Shown: positions 1 through 6,775, numbered from the stretch's first letter. The stretch is DNA of 15,157 nucleotides from an actinobacterium acAMD-2 (GCA_000754455.1 JNSE01000014.1:1-15157); one strand, 5' to 3'. Notes: a model not told the origin generated them from the sequence alone. Program-made: numbers and translations.

Positions 1-300
1 AATCGATTCCCCCTTGATCCTCGCGTGGTGTCTTGGCTCCATGCTGATGTTGTGCTGCTTTTCGTGGGCTTGGCCTTCGCGCTTGCCCTTGGACTGCGGT
101 TGACCCAGTCCTCAGCCGTGGCGCAACGTCGAGTCTGGGTGTTGCTCGCCATTGTTTTCGTGCAGGGCGTTATTGGTTACACCCAATACTTCATTGGATT
201 GCCCGAACTCTTGGTGGCTGTCCACGTCGCGGGCGCCTGTGCGGTCTGGTGGGCCACGCTGCGTATCCCCTATGCCCTGCGCGAGCGCACAGCTAATTAA
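1..300 (+). CDS. ctaA: Heme A synthase (COX15/CtaA family), C-terminal fragment; 5' end lies outside the window
   Basis: The frame is open from base 1 and gives the last 99 residues before TAA. The enzyme is an integral membrane protein that oxidises the C8 methyl group of heme O to a formyl group, giving heme A for aa3-type oxidases. Three hydrophobic segments are visible (about residues 15-33, 45-62 and 70-88 of the fragment). Two histidines sit where the family has heme ligands: H14 in WLHADVVLLFVGL and H75 in LLVAVHVAGA. The stretch GYTQYFIGLPEL is characteristic of actinobacterial heme A synthases. CtaB, the preceding enzyme in the pathway, is encoded about 2.6 kb downstream, so the heme A genes are linked but interrupted by a regulatory module. 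The stop codon overlaps the stop of the convergent gene by 4 bp (TTAA). A GTG at 25 is only an internal codon. Confidence 0.85.
   Translation, partial: NRFPLDPRVVSWLHADVVLLFVGLAFALALGLRLTQSSAVAQRRVWVLLAIVFVQGVIGYTQYFIGLPELLVAVHVAGACAVWWATLRIPYALRERTAN
297..300. other. Palindromic double stop TTAA shared by convergent genes
   Basis: The plus-strand TAA (298-300) and the minus-strand TAA (297-299) share this tetranucleotide. There is no intergenic DNA for a terminator. Confidence 0.9.
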
Positions 301-866
301 TCCAGCTCGTCTGATTCGGTTTCAAAATCGGGGCCCGAGTCTTCGCACTCACCCTTAATTTCCCATCGCATCACGTCGGACTGAAAACGAACGCGTACGT
401 CCTCACCAGGACCTCGGTCAACCGATTCAACGACGAAGCCATCGGCAGGCGCATAGGCAATCAGCCGAGCTATCCGATTAGTGCACTGCAAGGTGGCTGA
501 GCCTCCAGCGACACTAATTGACTTCAATTGCACCGTCGGCGAACTCGTCTTGGACGGACGAGGCTTGTTCGAATCATCAGATGATGAACTACTTCCCGAT
601 GACTGCTGAGGCTTCGAACCTGTCGAACCGCCGGTGGAGTTGCCCGAAGACGTTTGGCCTCCCACCTGATTAGGTTCAGCCTTCGACCCAGATTTCCGTG
701 TTGCACTGGTGGCAGAAGGGTTGACCGGCGACGTATCACTTTGCACCGCGACAAGGGGCGTCTTGGTGTCTATGCCTCCAGCAACAAAGCTCAATGCCCC
801 CACACCCACGGCAGTAGCCAGGGCCGCCGTACCTGCCCACGCCACCACCAAGACCCACTTTGACAT
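297..866 (-). CDS. Membrane-anchored, Ser-rich stalk protein of unknown function
   Basis: I do not recognise a named family. The 189-residue product starts with one hydrophobic segment (about residues 4-30, little positive charge before it) that fits an uncleaved signal anchor. Residues 42-112 form a low-complexity stalk rich in Ser, Thr, Gly, Pro and Asn. A compact C-terminal domain (about 113-176) follows, with the motif GGSATLQCTN, the stretch PADGFVVESVDRGPGEDVRV and a second cysteine in KGEC. The only two cysteines (C128, C174) lie in this presumably extracytoplasmic domain and could form a disulfide. The tail is acidic (DFETESDELD). From memory, similar domains occur in hypothetical actinobacterial proteins beside two-component genes; this was not searched. 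The gene is divergent from the response regulator with a 112-bp gap, so it may be a target or accessory of that system (inference). The ATG at 864-866 has only a weak, close AGG as ribosome site. Confidence 0.75.
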   Translation of the reverse strand: MSKWVLVVAWAGTAALATAVGVGALSFVAGGIDTKTPLVAVQSDTSPVNPSATSATRKSGSKAEPNQVGGQTSSGNSTGGSTGSKPQQSSGSSSSSDDSNKPRPSKTSSPTVQLKSISVAGGSATLQCTNRIARLIAYAPADGFVVESVDRGPGEDVRVRFQSDVMRWEIKGECEDSGPDFETESDELD

Positions 867-893
867 GACCTATTTGTATCGCGTCCTAGGTCA
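866..893. promoter_or_regulatory. 7-bp inverted repeat, possible operator
   Basis: TGACCTA at 866-872 and TAGGTCA at 887-893 are perfect inverted copies separated by 14 bp, with arm starts 21 bp apart (two helical turns). The repeat covers the first base of the start codon and the leader of the membrane-anchored protein gene. A TTTTGAC stretch (minus strand) overlaps the outer arm and could be part of a promoter. This suggests a dimeric regulator site, perhaps for the adjacent OmpR-type regulator, although that family more often binds direct repeats. Function is inferred only from symmetry and position. Confidence 0.35.
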
Positions 894-966
894 AAAGCAC
901 CCTTGGATTGCCATAAGGGCAGCCTAAGAAGAGATCGTCTAGAGCAAGGGATGGCCGTGGGCGCAG

Positions 967-972
967 TAAGTT
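967..972 (+). promoter_or_regulatory. Candidate -10 element giving a leaderless response-regulator mRNA
   Basis: TAAGTT fits the actinobacterial -10 pattern TANNNT. It ends six bases before the ATG at 979, so transcription would begin at or next to the A of the start codon. No Shine-Dalgarno sequence is seen upstream of that ATG, which agrees with a leaderless message, and no good -35 box is visible. Leaderless genes with exactly this geometry are common in actinobacteria. Confidence 0.4.
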
Positions 973-978
973 GTGCCT

Positions 979-1665
979 ATGGCACAGATTCTGGTCATTG
1001 AAGATGACGCCGAGATCCGTCGCGCATTGATCCACGCTCTTACCGAGCGGGGCCACGCCGTGACTTCAAGCCCTACCGGGATGGCGGGCTTGCAAGGCGC
1101 CATGGATCCAGCCTGTGACCTGGTGATTTTGGACTTAGGGCTCCCCGACATTGACGGAGTGGATTTGCTCCAGATGTTGCGTGCTGTTTCTGCCGTTCCT
1201 GTCATCGTTGTCACTGCTCGAGGCGATGAGCAGTCTCTGGTGCGCGCCCTTGAGGCCGGCGCCAATGACTTTGTTCCCAAACCTTTCTCGGGAACTTCCC
1301 TCGACGCACGGATTAAGGCAGTCCTTCGACGAACTGCGGCAGATCCCGATGCCGAGGGCCCCATCACCATTGGCGGCCTGGTTATCGACCAATCCGGACG
1401 GATTGTCACTTTAGACGGCGAGATCCTTGACCTCAGCGCTCGCGAGTTTGACCTTTTGCACTATCTGGCAGTCAATCACGGACGCGTTGTATCTAAACGC
1501 GAACTCACGATCGAAGTGTGGCATCAGCCCTACGGTGGCGCAGACAAGACGGTTGATGTGCACCTGTCGTGGCTGCGACGCAAGCTGGGTGAGACTGCTG
1601 CCGAACCTCGCTATCTGCGCAGCGTACGCAATGTCGGCATCAAGCTCGTTGACCCGAAGGAATAA
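979..1665 (+). CDS. OmpR/PhoB-type two-component response regulator
   Basis: The 228-residue protein has the two standard parts. The receiver domain (about 3-118) carries the acidic pair D9/D10, phospho-acceptor D52 in VILDLGLPD, T79 and K101. The winged-helix DNA-binding domain (about 128-226) ends with the recognition region KTVDVHLSWLRRKLGE and a C-terminal wing (RYLRSVRNVGIKL). It would be phosphorylated by the kinase encoded 2 bp downstream and then bind promoter DNA. I chose ATG 979 over the in-frame GTG at 973 because MAQILVIEDD is the usual receiver start and a good -10 box ends at 972, which would leave the GTG outside the transcript. The divergent membrane-anchored gene and the inverted repeat near its start are candidate targets. 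The specific signal and regulon cannot be read from the sequence. Confidence 0.93.
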   Translation: MAQILVIEDDAEIRRALIHALTERGHAVTSSPTGMAGLQGAMDPACDLVILDLGLPDIDGVDLLQMLRAVSAVPVIVVTARGDEQSLVRALEAGANDFVPKPFSGTSLDARIKAVLRRTAADPDAEGPITIGGLVIDQSGRIVTLDGEILDLSAREFDLLHYLAVNHGRVVSKRELTIEVWHQPYGGADKTVDVHLSWLRRKLGETAAEPRYLRSVRNVGIKLVDPKE

Positions 1666-1667
1666 CT

Positions 1668-2957
1668 ATGCGCCGTCGGATCGTCTTGCTCGTTGCTGCC
1701 ACGACCAGCATTGTTCTATTGGCTTTTACCTTGCCTCTGATCATTTTGATCAATGACTTAGCGCAATCATCGGCCGTTGAACGCGCCACCACGATCGCCC
1801 AATCGCTCGTGCCGGTTGTCTCGAATTCGGGCACCGACCAAATCGATCTCGCCATCACGAGCCTGGCCAAGCCCGAAGGCACAACCGTGTCGGTTGTTTT
1901 ACCCACACAACAAGTTCTGGGTAACCCTCGCGCGATTGACCAAGCCATCAAGGACACGGTCGCCGGCGCTGGTGCATCGACTCAAGACCGCGCAGATGGC
2001 GGGCGAACAGTTCTGATTCCGGTGTACGTCAATAGCGGGGTTCGTGTCATCGCTGTCGATATCAGTGCTGATGCACTGTCTGAAGGCCTGGTGCGGGCCA
2101 GCGTGGTCATCGCAGCATTGGCATTAGCTCTTTTTGTCGCCTCCCTGTTGGTGGCTGACCGCATAGCGCGCACCATGACTCGCCCCCTTAATGAACTAGC
2201 CCGCACAGCGGAAGCACTGGCCACTGGCAATCTTGATGCGCGGGTGGAACCCGCAGGTCCGGATGAGGTCCTCAACGTAGGCACTGCAATGAACGCTCTG
2301 GCTCAACGCATCGGCGAACTTCTGGTGGCCGAGCGTGAAGCGCTAGCGGACTTGTCGCACCGACTTCGCACTCCACTCACCGCGCTTCGTCTTGATACCG
2401 AAGCGCTGGCGGCTTCGAGCGAGAGAGATCGCATCGAAAGCGACCTTGATTTGATGGAACGCAGCCTCGATGACGTCATTCGCACCGCTGCCCGACCAGC
2501 CCAAGACAAGTTGGTGGCTCGATGCGACGTCGGCAAAGTGCTCTTGGAACGCGTGCAATTTTGGTCCGTCCTGGCCGAGGATCAGGGCCGCCAAGTCCGC
2601 ACCGACATCTCATCCAAGTCCATGCGCATAGGGCTCGACGCCGATGATCTAGCGGCGTGTGTGGATGCGGCCCTTGGGAATATTTTCGCCCATACCGACG
2701 AGGGCGTGGGGTTCTCCGTCAGCGCTCAACCATGGATTAATGACACCATCCACATCGTTATTGAAGACCAAGGCAGGGGATTGCCCTCAAACGCGAACCG
2801 ATTGAGCCAGCGCGGTGTGAGCGGATCCGGATCAACCGGCTTGGGGATGGACATCATGCGGCGCACTGCCGAGTCCACGGGCGGTCACTTTGAGGTTGCC
2901 GAATCCCCCACCGGTGGAGTGCGAATCAATCTTTCCTTCGCGATGGTGAAGAACTAG
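1668..2957 (+). CDS. Membrane sensor histidine kinase, partner of the upstream regulator
   Basis: This 429-residue kinase has a transmembrane segment at about 5-28, an extracytoplasmic sensor region (about 29-142) and a second segment at about 143-163. These are followed by a HAMP linker (about 164-218) and a dimerisation/phosphoacceptor helix with H231 in LADLSHRLRTPLTALRLD. The ATP-binding domain has an N-box with N338 (AALGNIFAHT), a G1 box with D367 (IEDQGRGLP) and a G2 box (GSGSTGLGMDIM). LSHRLRTPL, with Arg after the catalytic His rather than the usual Glu, is a known variant in actinobacterial kinases, so activity is expected. The start has GAAGGA (1656-1661) six bases upstream, inside the end of the regulator gene, so the pair is one operon and probably translationally coupled. 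The sensor region shows no recognisable ligand-binding signature. The stop overlaps the ctaB stop through CTAG. Confidence 0.92.
   Translation: MRRRIVLLVAATTSIVLLAFTLPLIILINDLAQSSAVERATTIAQSLVPVVSNSGTDQIDLAITSLAKPEGTTVSVVLPTQQVLGNPRAIDQAIKDTVAGAGASTQDRADGGRTVLIPVYVNSGVRVIAVDISADALSEGLVRASVVIAALALALFVASLLVADRIARTMTRPLNELARTAEALATGNLDARVEPAGPDEVLNVGTAMNALAQRIGELLVAEREALADLSHRLRTPLTALRLDTEALAASSERDRIESDLDLMERSLDDVIRTAARPAQDKLVARCDVGKVLLERVQFWSVLAEDQGRQVRTDISSKSMRIGLDADDLAACVDAALGNIFAHTDEGVGFSVSAQPWINDTIHIVIEDQGRGLPSNANRLSQRGVSGSGSTGLGMDIMRRTAESTGGHFEVAESPTGGVRINLSFAMVKN
2954..2957. other. Palindromic double stop CTAG shared by kinase gene and ctaB
   Basis: TAG on the plus strand (2955-2957) and TAG on the minus strand (2954-2956) overlap. 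Each transcript must end inside the other gene. Confidence 0.9.
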
Positions 2958-3907
2958 GGCACAAAGGGATCAATGGCGATGGCCACGAAGATCAACGTCA
3001 AGTACGTGATCGATCCTTGGAACAGGCGCATCGGGCGGACGATTGATTCATCAAGACCCTTACGAGCGGCGGACAAAATTCTGTGCGCCTCGTACAAGAA
3101 TAAACCGCCAAGGACAGTGGCAGTTCCTACATACACCCAACTCATGTTGGCAACGGGCCAAAGAATCAGCGTGGTAGCCACCATGAGATACGAATAAATC
3201 ACGATCGATTTCGCCACCACCTGTTGGTCAGCAACCGCTGGCAACATCGGAACATTCGCGGCCACATAGTCGTCGCGATAGCGAAGCGATAACGGCCAAT
3301 AGTGCGGTGGAGTCCAGAAGAAGATCACCATAAAGAGCACGATGGGCGTCCAGGACAAGGAGCCAGTCACCGCGCTCCAGCCGATCAGCACCGGCATGCA
3401 ACCTGCTGCCCCACCCCACACGATGTTTTGTGAAGTTCGTCGCTTGAGCAAGATGGTGTAGCCCAACACGTAGAACGCAATCGCAAAAGCGGCGAGGGCA
3501 GCTGACAAGACATTGACCGTTGCTGACAACCACACAACAGATGCGGCCGACAAAACGGTGCCAAAAATCGTGGCTTGAGCCGGCTCAATCAATCCCGTCG
3601 CGAGTGGGCGATCGGCTGTGCGATGCATAACTGCATCAATGTCGCGATCAATAACGCAGTTGAACGTATTGGCTCCCCCTGCGGCTAGCGATCCGCCAAT
3701 GAGAGTCGCAATCACCGTCCACACATCTGGCAGGCCTCCGGCCGCCAGAAACATGGTGGGAACCGTGGTGACTAAAAGAAGTTCAATGATGCGTGGCTTG
3801 GTCAGGGCCAAGTAACCCTTCAACCGCTTCGAGAGCGCCACTGCGGATCCAGAGCCGCCAAAGCCAGCCTCTGCAGGCTCATCTTGGCGCGGATCTACGG
3901 CAGTCAC
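2954..3907 (-). CDS. ctaB: Protoheme IX farnesyltransferase (heme O synthase)
   Basis: CtaB transfers a farnesyl group from farnesyl diphosphate to protoheme IX, giving heme O, the substrate of heme A synthase. It is a polytopic membrane prenyltransferase of the UbiA superfamily. The first prenyl-diphosphate motif is clear: N, D and D four residues apart in NCVIDRDIDAVMHRTADRP (about residues 83-101), followed by LATG. The second conserved loop is DDYVAANVPMLP. Several hydrophobic helices follow, and the length (about 317) is normal. I prefer the GTG at 3905-3907 because GAAGG lies six bases before it; the in-frame GTG at 3911-3913 abuts that sequence and would add two residues. The N-terminal ~25 residues are polar and poorly conserved. 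The gene is divergent from transketolase and convergent with the kinase gene, sharing a 4-bp CTAG with it. Confidence 0.93.
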   Translation of the reverse strand: MTAVDPRQDEPAEAGFGGSGSAVALSKRLKGYLALTKPRIIELLLVTTVPTMFLAAGGLPDVWTVIATLIGGSLAAGGANTFNCVIDRDIDAVMHRTADRPLATGLIEPAQATIFGTVLSAASVVWLSATVNVLSAALAAFAIAFYVLGYTILLKRRTSQNIVWGGAAGCMPVLIGWSAVTGSLSWTPIVLFMVIFFWTPPHYWPLSLRYRDDYVAANVPMLPAVADQQVVAKSIVIYSYLMVATTLILWPVANMSWVYVGTATVLGGLFLYEAHRILSAARKGLDESIVRPMRLFQGSITYLTLIFVAIAIDPFVP

Positions 3908-3928
3908 GGCCACCCTTCGGTTGGTGTA

Positions 3929-3956
3929 TTGGTCAGTCTAGCCGCCTAGATAGGGT
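3929..3956 (+). promoter_or_regulatory. Candidate transketolase promoter
   Basis: TTGGTC (3929-3934) and TAGGGT (3951-3956) are separated by 16 bp. The -10 fits TANNNT, and transcription would start near 3962, about 40 bases before the GTG start codon. The -35 match is only the TTG. On the opposite strand TAGACT (3935-3940) could be the -10 for ctaB, so the two promoters would lie back to back. Confidence 0.3.
3937..3950. promoter_or_regulatory. Inverted repeat between the divergent ctaB and tkt promoters
   Basis: TCTAG (3937-3941) and CTAGA (3946-3950) are inverted copies around CCGC. The dyad lies between, and partly overlaps, the two candidate -10 boxes, so a bound protein could affect both genes. 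The arms are only 5 bp, so chance is possible. Confidence 0.25.
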
Positions 3957-4001
3957 GTGTTCGTCGCGCCTAGTCAAGCACGTAAGGAAGGAGCTCAGCC
4001 G

Positions 4002-6062
4002 GTGAGCGGGAGCCCAAGTTCATCGTCCGCCGAGGTCCCCACCGACCTAGAAGCGCGAGCCATAGCTACGGCTCGAATCTTGACCATGGACGCGGTCCAA
4101 AAGGCCGGTAATGGTCATCCCGGCACTGCGATGGCCCTGGCACCTGTAGCCCATCACCTCTTTCAACACGTCATGGTGCACGATCCCAACGATCCGCACT
4201 GGATTGGTCGAGATCGCTTCATTTTGTCCCTTGGCCACTCCAGCCTCACGTTGTACCTGCAACTGTTTCTGTGCGGCTACGGCCTTGAAATGGACGACAT
4301 CAAGCAACTGCGCCAGTGGGGTTCGCTCACACCGGGCCACCCCGAGTGGCAGCACACCGCCGGAGTCGAAACCACCACCGGACCTTTGGGCCAAGGAATT
4401 GGTAATGGCGTGGGCATGGCCTTGGCTGCCCGCCACGAGCGCTACCTACTCGACCCCACTGCGACGAATTCCATCTTTGATCACCGCATCTGGGTGTTGG
4501 CATCAGACGGCGACATTGAGGAAGGCGTCAGCGCCGAAGCCTCATCATTCGCGGGCCGGCAGGAACTGGGTTTGCTCAACGTCATCTACGACGACAACCA
4601 GATCACCATTGATGGACCGTCAAGCCTGTCCCTCAGTGAGGATGTTGCCGGTCGCTACCTCGCCTATGGCTGGCACGTGCAAACGGTTGACCGTGCCGCG
4701 AACGGCGATGTGGACCTACCCGCCTTCGCTGCGGCGTGCGAGGCGGCCACACTCGAAACAGCCAAGCCCAGCTTGATCGTCCTCAAGACCACCATTGCCT
4801 GGCCAGCGCCGTCGGCTCAAAACACGTCCGCTTCGCACGGCAGCGCCCTGGGTGCGGACGAAATCGCAGCGACAAAGGTGGTTCTCGGGTTTGATCCGGA
4901 GCAACACTTCGCGATCGATGACGACGTTTTGACTCACACTCGTCAGGCCATGGTTCGTGGCGCCCAGATACATAACGAGTGGAACCAGGCTCGCGCAGAG
5001 TGGGAAACCGCTCACCCTGAGCAAGCCGCACTGCTAGCGCGACTTGAGTCAGGCGAACTGCCGGCCAACTGGTCCGCCTCGTTACCCACCTTTGAGATCG
5101 GCACCCAGGTCGCGACTCGCAAAGCTTCCGGCGCGGTCATCAATGCCCTCGCTGGTCAATTGCCAGAGTTGTGGGGCGGCTCTGCTGACCTGGGCGAGTC
5201 CAATAACACTCACATCAAGGGCGCGGACCACTCCATGCCGGCCACGCCAGCTGGAGCCAACATCGCGTTCGGTATTCGCGAACATGCGATGGGCTCGATC
5301 ATGAACGGGATCGCCCTACATGGCCGGAGCAAAGTATTCGGCGGCACTTTCTTGGTCTTCAGTGACTACATGCGGCCAGCTGTTCGACTAGCGGGACTCA
5401 TGGGATTACCCGTGACCTACGTGTGGACGCACGATTCAATCGGCGTGGGTGAAGACGGACCCACTCACCAGCCCATCGAGCATTTGGCAGCACTGCGAGC
5501 CATACCCAACCTCAACGTGATTCGTCCAGCCGATGCCAATGAAACAGCTGCGGCTTGGCAACTAGCTCTGACGAGTGAAAGTACCCCGACGGCATTGATT
5601 TTGACTCGTCAAGACGTACCTGTTCTTGATCGCTCTGGCGCCACCACAACTAATGACGCTAGCGATCCCTTGACCAAGGGCGCCTACACGATTTCGCCAG
5701 CAGACAATCCTGAGCTCATTTTGATGGCCACAGGATCTGAAGTCACCCTGGCGCTGCAGGCTCAAGAAGCGCTCAAGAAGCAAGGCGTTGCCGCCTCGGT
5801 GGTCTCCATGCCCTGCGTTGAGATCTTCCGCGAACAACCTCAGGCGTATCGCGACGAAGTGTTGCCACCGAGTGTGCGGGCTCGTGTGTCGATTGAAGCG
5901 GGCATTACGCCACCATGGCGCGAGTTTGTTGGCGATGGCGGACGCAGTATTGGCATTGACCATTACGGCGCATCGGCCAACGGATCAACGTTATATCGCG
6001 AATTTGGAATTACGGTAGAAGCGGTCGTGGAGCAAGCATTGGCCGCGAGGGACCAGAACTAG
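4002..6062 (+). CDS. tkt: Transketolase
   Basis: Transketolase moves two-carbon ketol units between sugar phosphates in the non-oxidative pentose phosphate pathway, using thiamine diphosphate and Mg2+. The product of 686 residues has the usual three-domain layout. Visible signatures are GNGHPGTAMAL (residues 36-46), the PLGQGIGNGVGMA loop, the cofactor motif DGDIEEG (from D169) with the later metal-binding N199, catalytic E427 in FGIREHAMG, and THDSIGVGEDGPTHQP. I chose the GTG at 4002-4004 because AAGGAG (3988-3993) stands eight bases before it; the in-frame GTG at 3957 falls just after the candidate -10 box and would add 15 unconserved residues. In many actinobacteria tal, zwf, opcA and pgl follow. 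Here the stop overlaps the convergent rbpA stop instead, so tkt stands alone. Confidence 0.96.
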   Translation: MSGSPSSSSAEVPTDLEARAIATARILTMDAVQKAGNGHPGTAMALAPVAHHLFQHVMVHDPNDPHWIGRDRFILSLGHSSLTLYLQLFLCGYGLEMDDIKQLRQWGSLTPGHPEWQHTAGVETTTGPLGQGIGNGVGMALAARHERYLLDPTATNSIFDHRIWVLASDGDIEEGVSAEASSFAGRQELGLLNVIYDDNQITIDGPSSLSLSEDVAGRYLAYGWHVQTVDRAANGDVDLPAFAAACEAATLETAKPSLIVLKTTIAWPAPSAQNTSASHGSALGADEIAATKVVLGFDPEQHFAIDDDVLTHTRQAMVRGAQIHNEWNQARAEWETAHPEQAALLARLESGELPANWSASLPTFEIGTQVATRKASGAVINALAGQLPELWGGSADLGESNNTHIKGADHSMPATPAGANIAFGIREHAMGSIMNGIALHGRSKVFGGTFLVFSDYMRPAVRLAGLMGLPVTYVWTHDSIGVGEDGPTHQPIEHLAALRAIPNLNVIRPADANETAAAWQLALTSESTPTALILTRQDVPVLDRSGATTTNDASDPLTKGAYTISPADNPELILMATGSEVTLALQAQEALKKQGVAASVVSMPCVEIFREQPQAYRDEVLPPSVRARVSIEAGITPPWREFVGDGGRSIGIDHYGASANGSTLYREFGITVEAVVEQALAARDQN
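6059..6062. other. Palindromic double stop CTAG shared by tkt and rbpA
   Basis: TAG on the plus strand (6060-6062) and TAG on the minus strand (6059-6061) overlap, the third such junction in the window. Confidence 0.9.
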
Positions 6063-6403
6063 CCTTCCCAGACCTCGCCACGGACTTTGGCGATGGCTTC
6101 AGCCAAGATGGCGTCGCCGTCTTCCTTGCTCCGGCGTTCCCGGACATACGCCAAGTGGGTCTTATAGGGCTCGTTCTTTTGTGCCGATGGCGGATTGGCC
6201 TTGTCCTGGCCGGCTGGAGCTCCACACTTGGGGCAATCCCACAGCTCAGGGATTTCAGCATCACTAGCAAAAGACGGTGATACTTCGTGGCCTGAGGCGC
6301 ACCAAAAACTGATGTAGACCCGTGGAGCGGCTTCGCCACGTTCGGCTTCTCCCATGGGACCTGCGCCAACTCGACTACCGCGAATTGCACTTCCGCCAGC
6401 CAT
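6059..6403 (-). CDS. rbpA: RNA polymerase-binding protein RbpA
   Basis: RbpA binds RNA polymerase and the principal sigma factor and helps form and stabilise the open promoter complex; it occurs only in actinobacteria. The 114-residue product closely resembles the Streptomyces type. It has an N-terminal tail and basic linker (GSAIRGSRVGAGPMGEAERG), a core domain with the zinc ligand set C35, H39, C57 and C60 (FWCASGHE and DCPKCG), and the C-terminal sigma-interaction helix from YKTHLAYVRERR. The mycobacterial form lacks these zinc ligands, so the lineage is probably outside that group. The start is supported by CCTCCC on the plus strand (6410-6415; GGGAGG on the coding strand), six bases upstream. 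It is the last gene of the minus-strand run, 78 bp after secG, and its stop overlaps that of tkt. No good -10 box was found in the 78-bp gap. Confidence 0.95.
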   Translation of the reverse strand: MAGGSAIRGSRVGAGPMGEAERGEAAPRVYISFWCASGHEVSPSFASDAEIPELWDCPKCGAPAGQDKANPPSAQKNEPYKTHLAYVRERRSKEDGDAILAEAIAKVRGEVWEG

Positions 6404-6481
6404 GAAGATCCTCCCTAGAGCCCATTACATCGATACCTGCGTACCGTGCCGTGTTACCACCACTCGTACTGTTTCGGCGGG
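6404..6481. other. secG-rbpA intergenic gap without a clear terminator
   Basis: These 78 bases hold the rbpA ribosome site. I see no GC-rich hairpin followed by a T-run and no TANNNT box on the minus strand. rbpA may therefore be cotranscribed with secG, or be driven by a promoter I cannot recognise. Confidence 0.4.
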
Positions 6482-6718
6482 TTAGTTTGCTGCCTTAAGT
6501 ACTAGCCCTAAACCAAACACACAAGCGGCCCAAATTAGTCCCACAGCCACGGTGAACCGGTCTAGGTTCTTTTCTACGACTGACGACCCGCCGAGCGAGG
6601 ACGACATTCCGCCACCGAACAGGTCAGACAATCCGCTGCCCTTGCCCTTGTGCAACAGCACCAAAGCGAGCAACAGCAGACTCGTAACGATCTGGACGAT
6701 TCCCAGAAACACGATCAT
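6482..6718 (-). CDS. secG: Preprotein translocase subunit SecG
   Basis: SecG is the small third subunit of the SecYEG channel and assists SecA-driven export. The 78-residue product has two membrane helices (about 3-24 and 54-76). They are joined by a Gly/Ser-rich cytoplasmic loop with KGKGSGLSDLFGGGMSSSLG and the conserved VVEKNLDRFT before the second helix. I chose the ATG at 6716-6718 because AGAGGGG (plus-strand CCCCTCT 6725-6731) lies six bases before it; an in-frame TTG at 6734-6736 would overlap that site and add six residues. It lies 57 bp downstream of tpi, the usual actinobacterial place. A weak -10 (TATCCT, plus strand 6761-6766) could give it its own promoter. The ppc gene found near here in some relatives is absent. 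Confidence 0.93.
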   Translation of the reverse strand: MIVFLGIVQIVTSLLLLALVLLHKGKGSGLSDLFGGGMSSSLGGSSVVEKNLDRFTVAVGLIWAACVFGLGLVLKAAN

Positions 6719-6775
6719 GACTGACCCCTCTGACAATGGGCGGGCGGAGTGTGCCTGATAAGGATACGCATGTGC

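Noticed and set aside
544..740. Low-complexity Ser/Gly-coding stretch as a possible recent acquisition or repeat array
   Set aside because: Codons are varied, no unit repeats at DNA level, and such stalks are common in anchored actinobacterial proteins.
900..919. CCCTT/AAGGG inverted repeat in the divergent gap
   Set aside because: The arms are only 5 bp with a 10-bp spacer and no extension; too weak beside the 7-bp dyad nearby.
939..1409. A 156-codon minus-strand open frame opposite the response regulator
   Set aside because: The composition is typical of an antisense shadow, rich in Arg, Ser and Ala, while the plus strand encodes an intact receiver domain.
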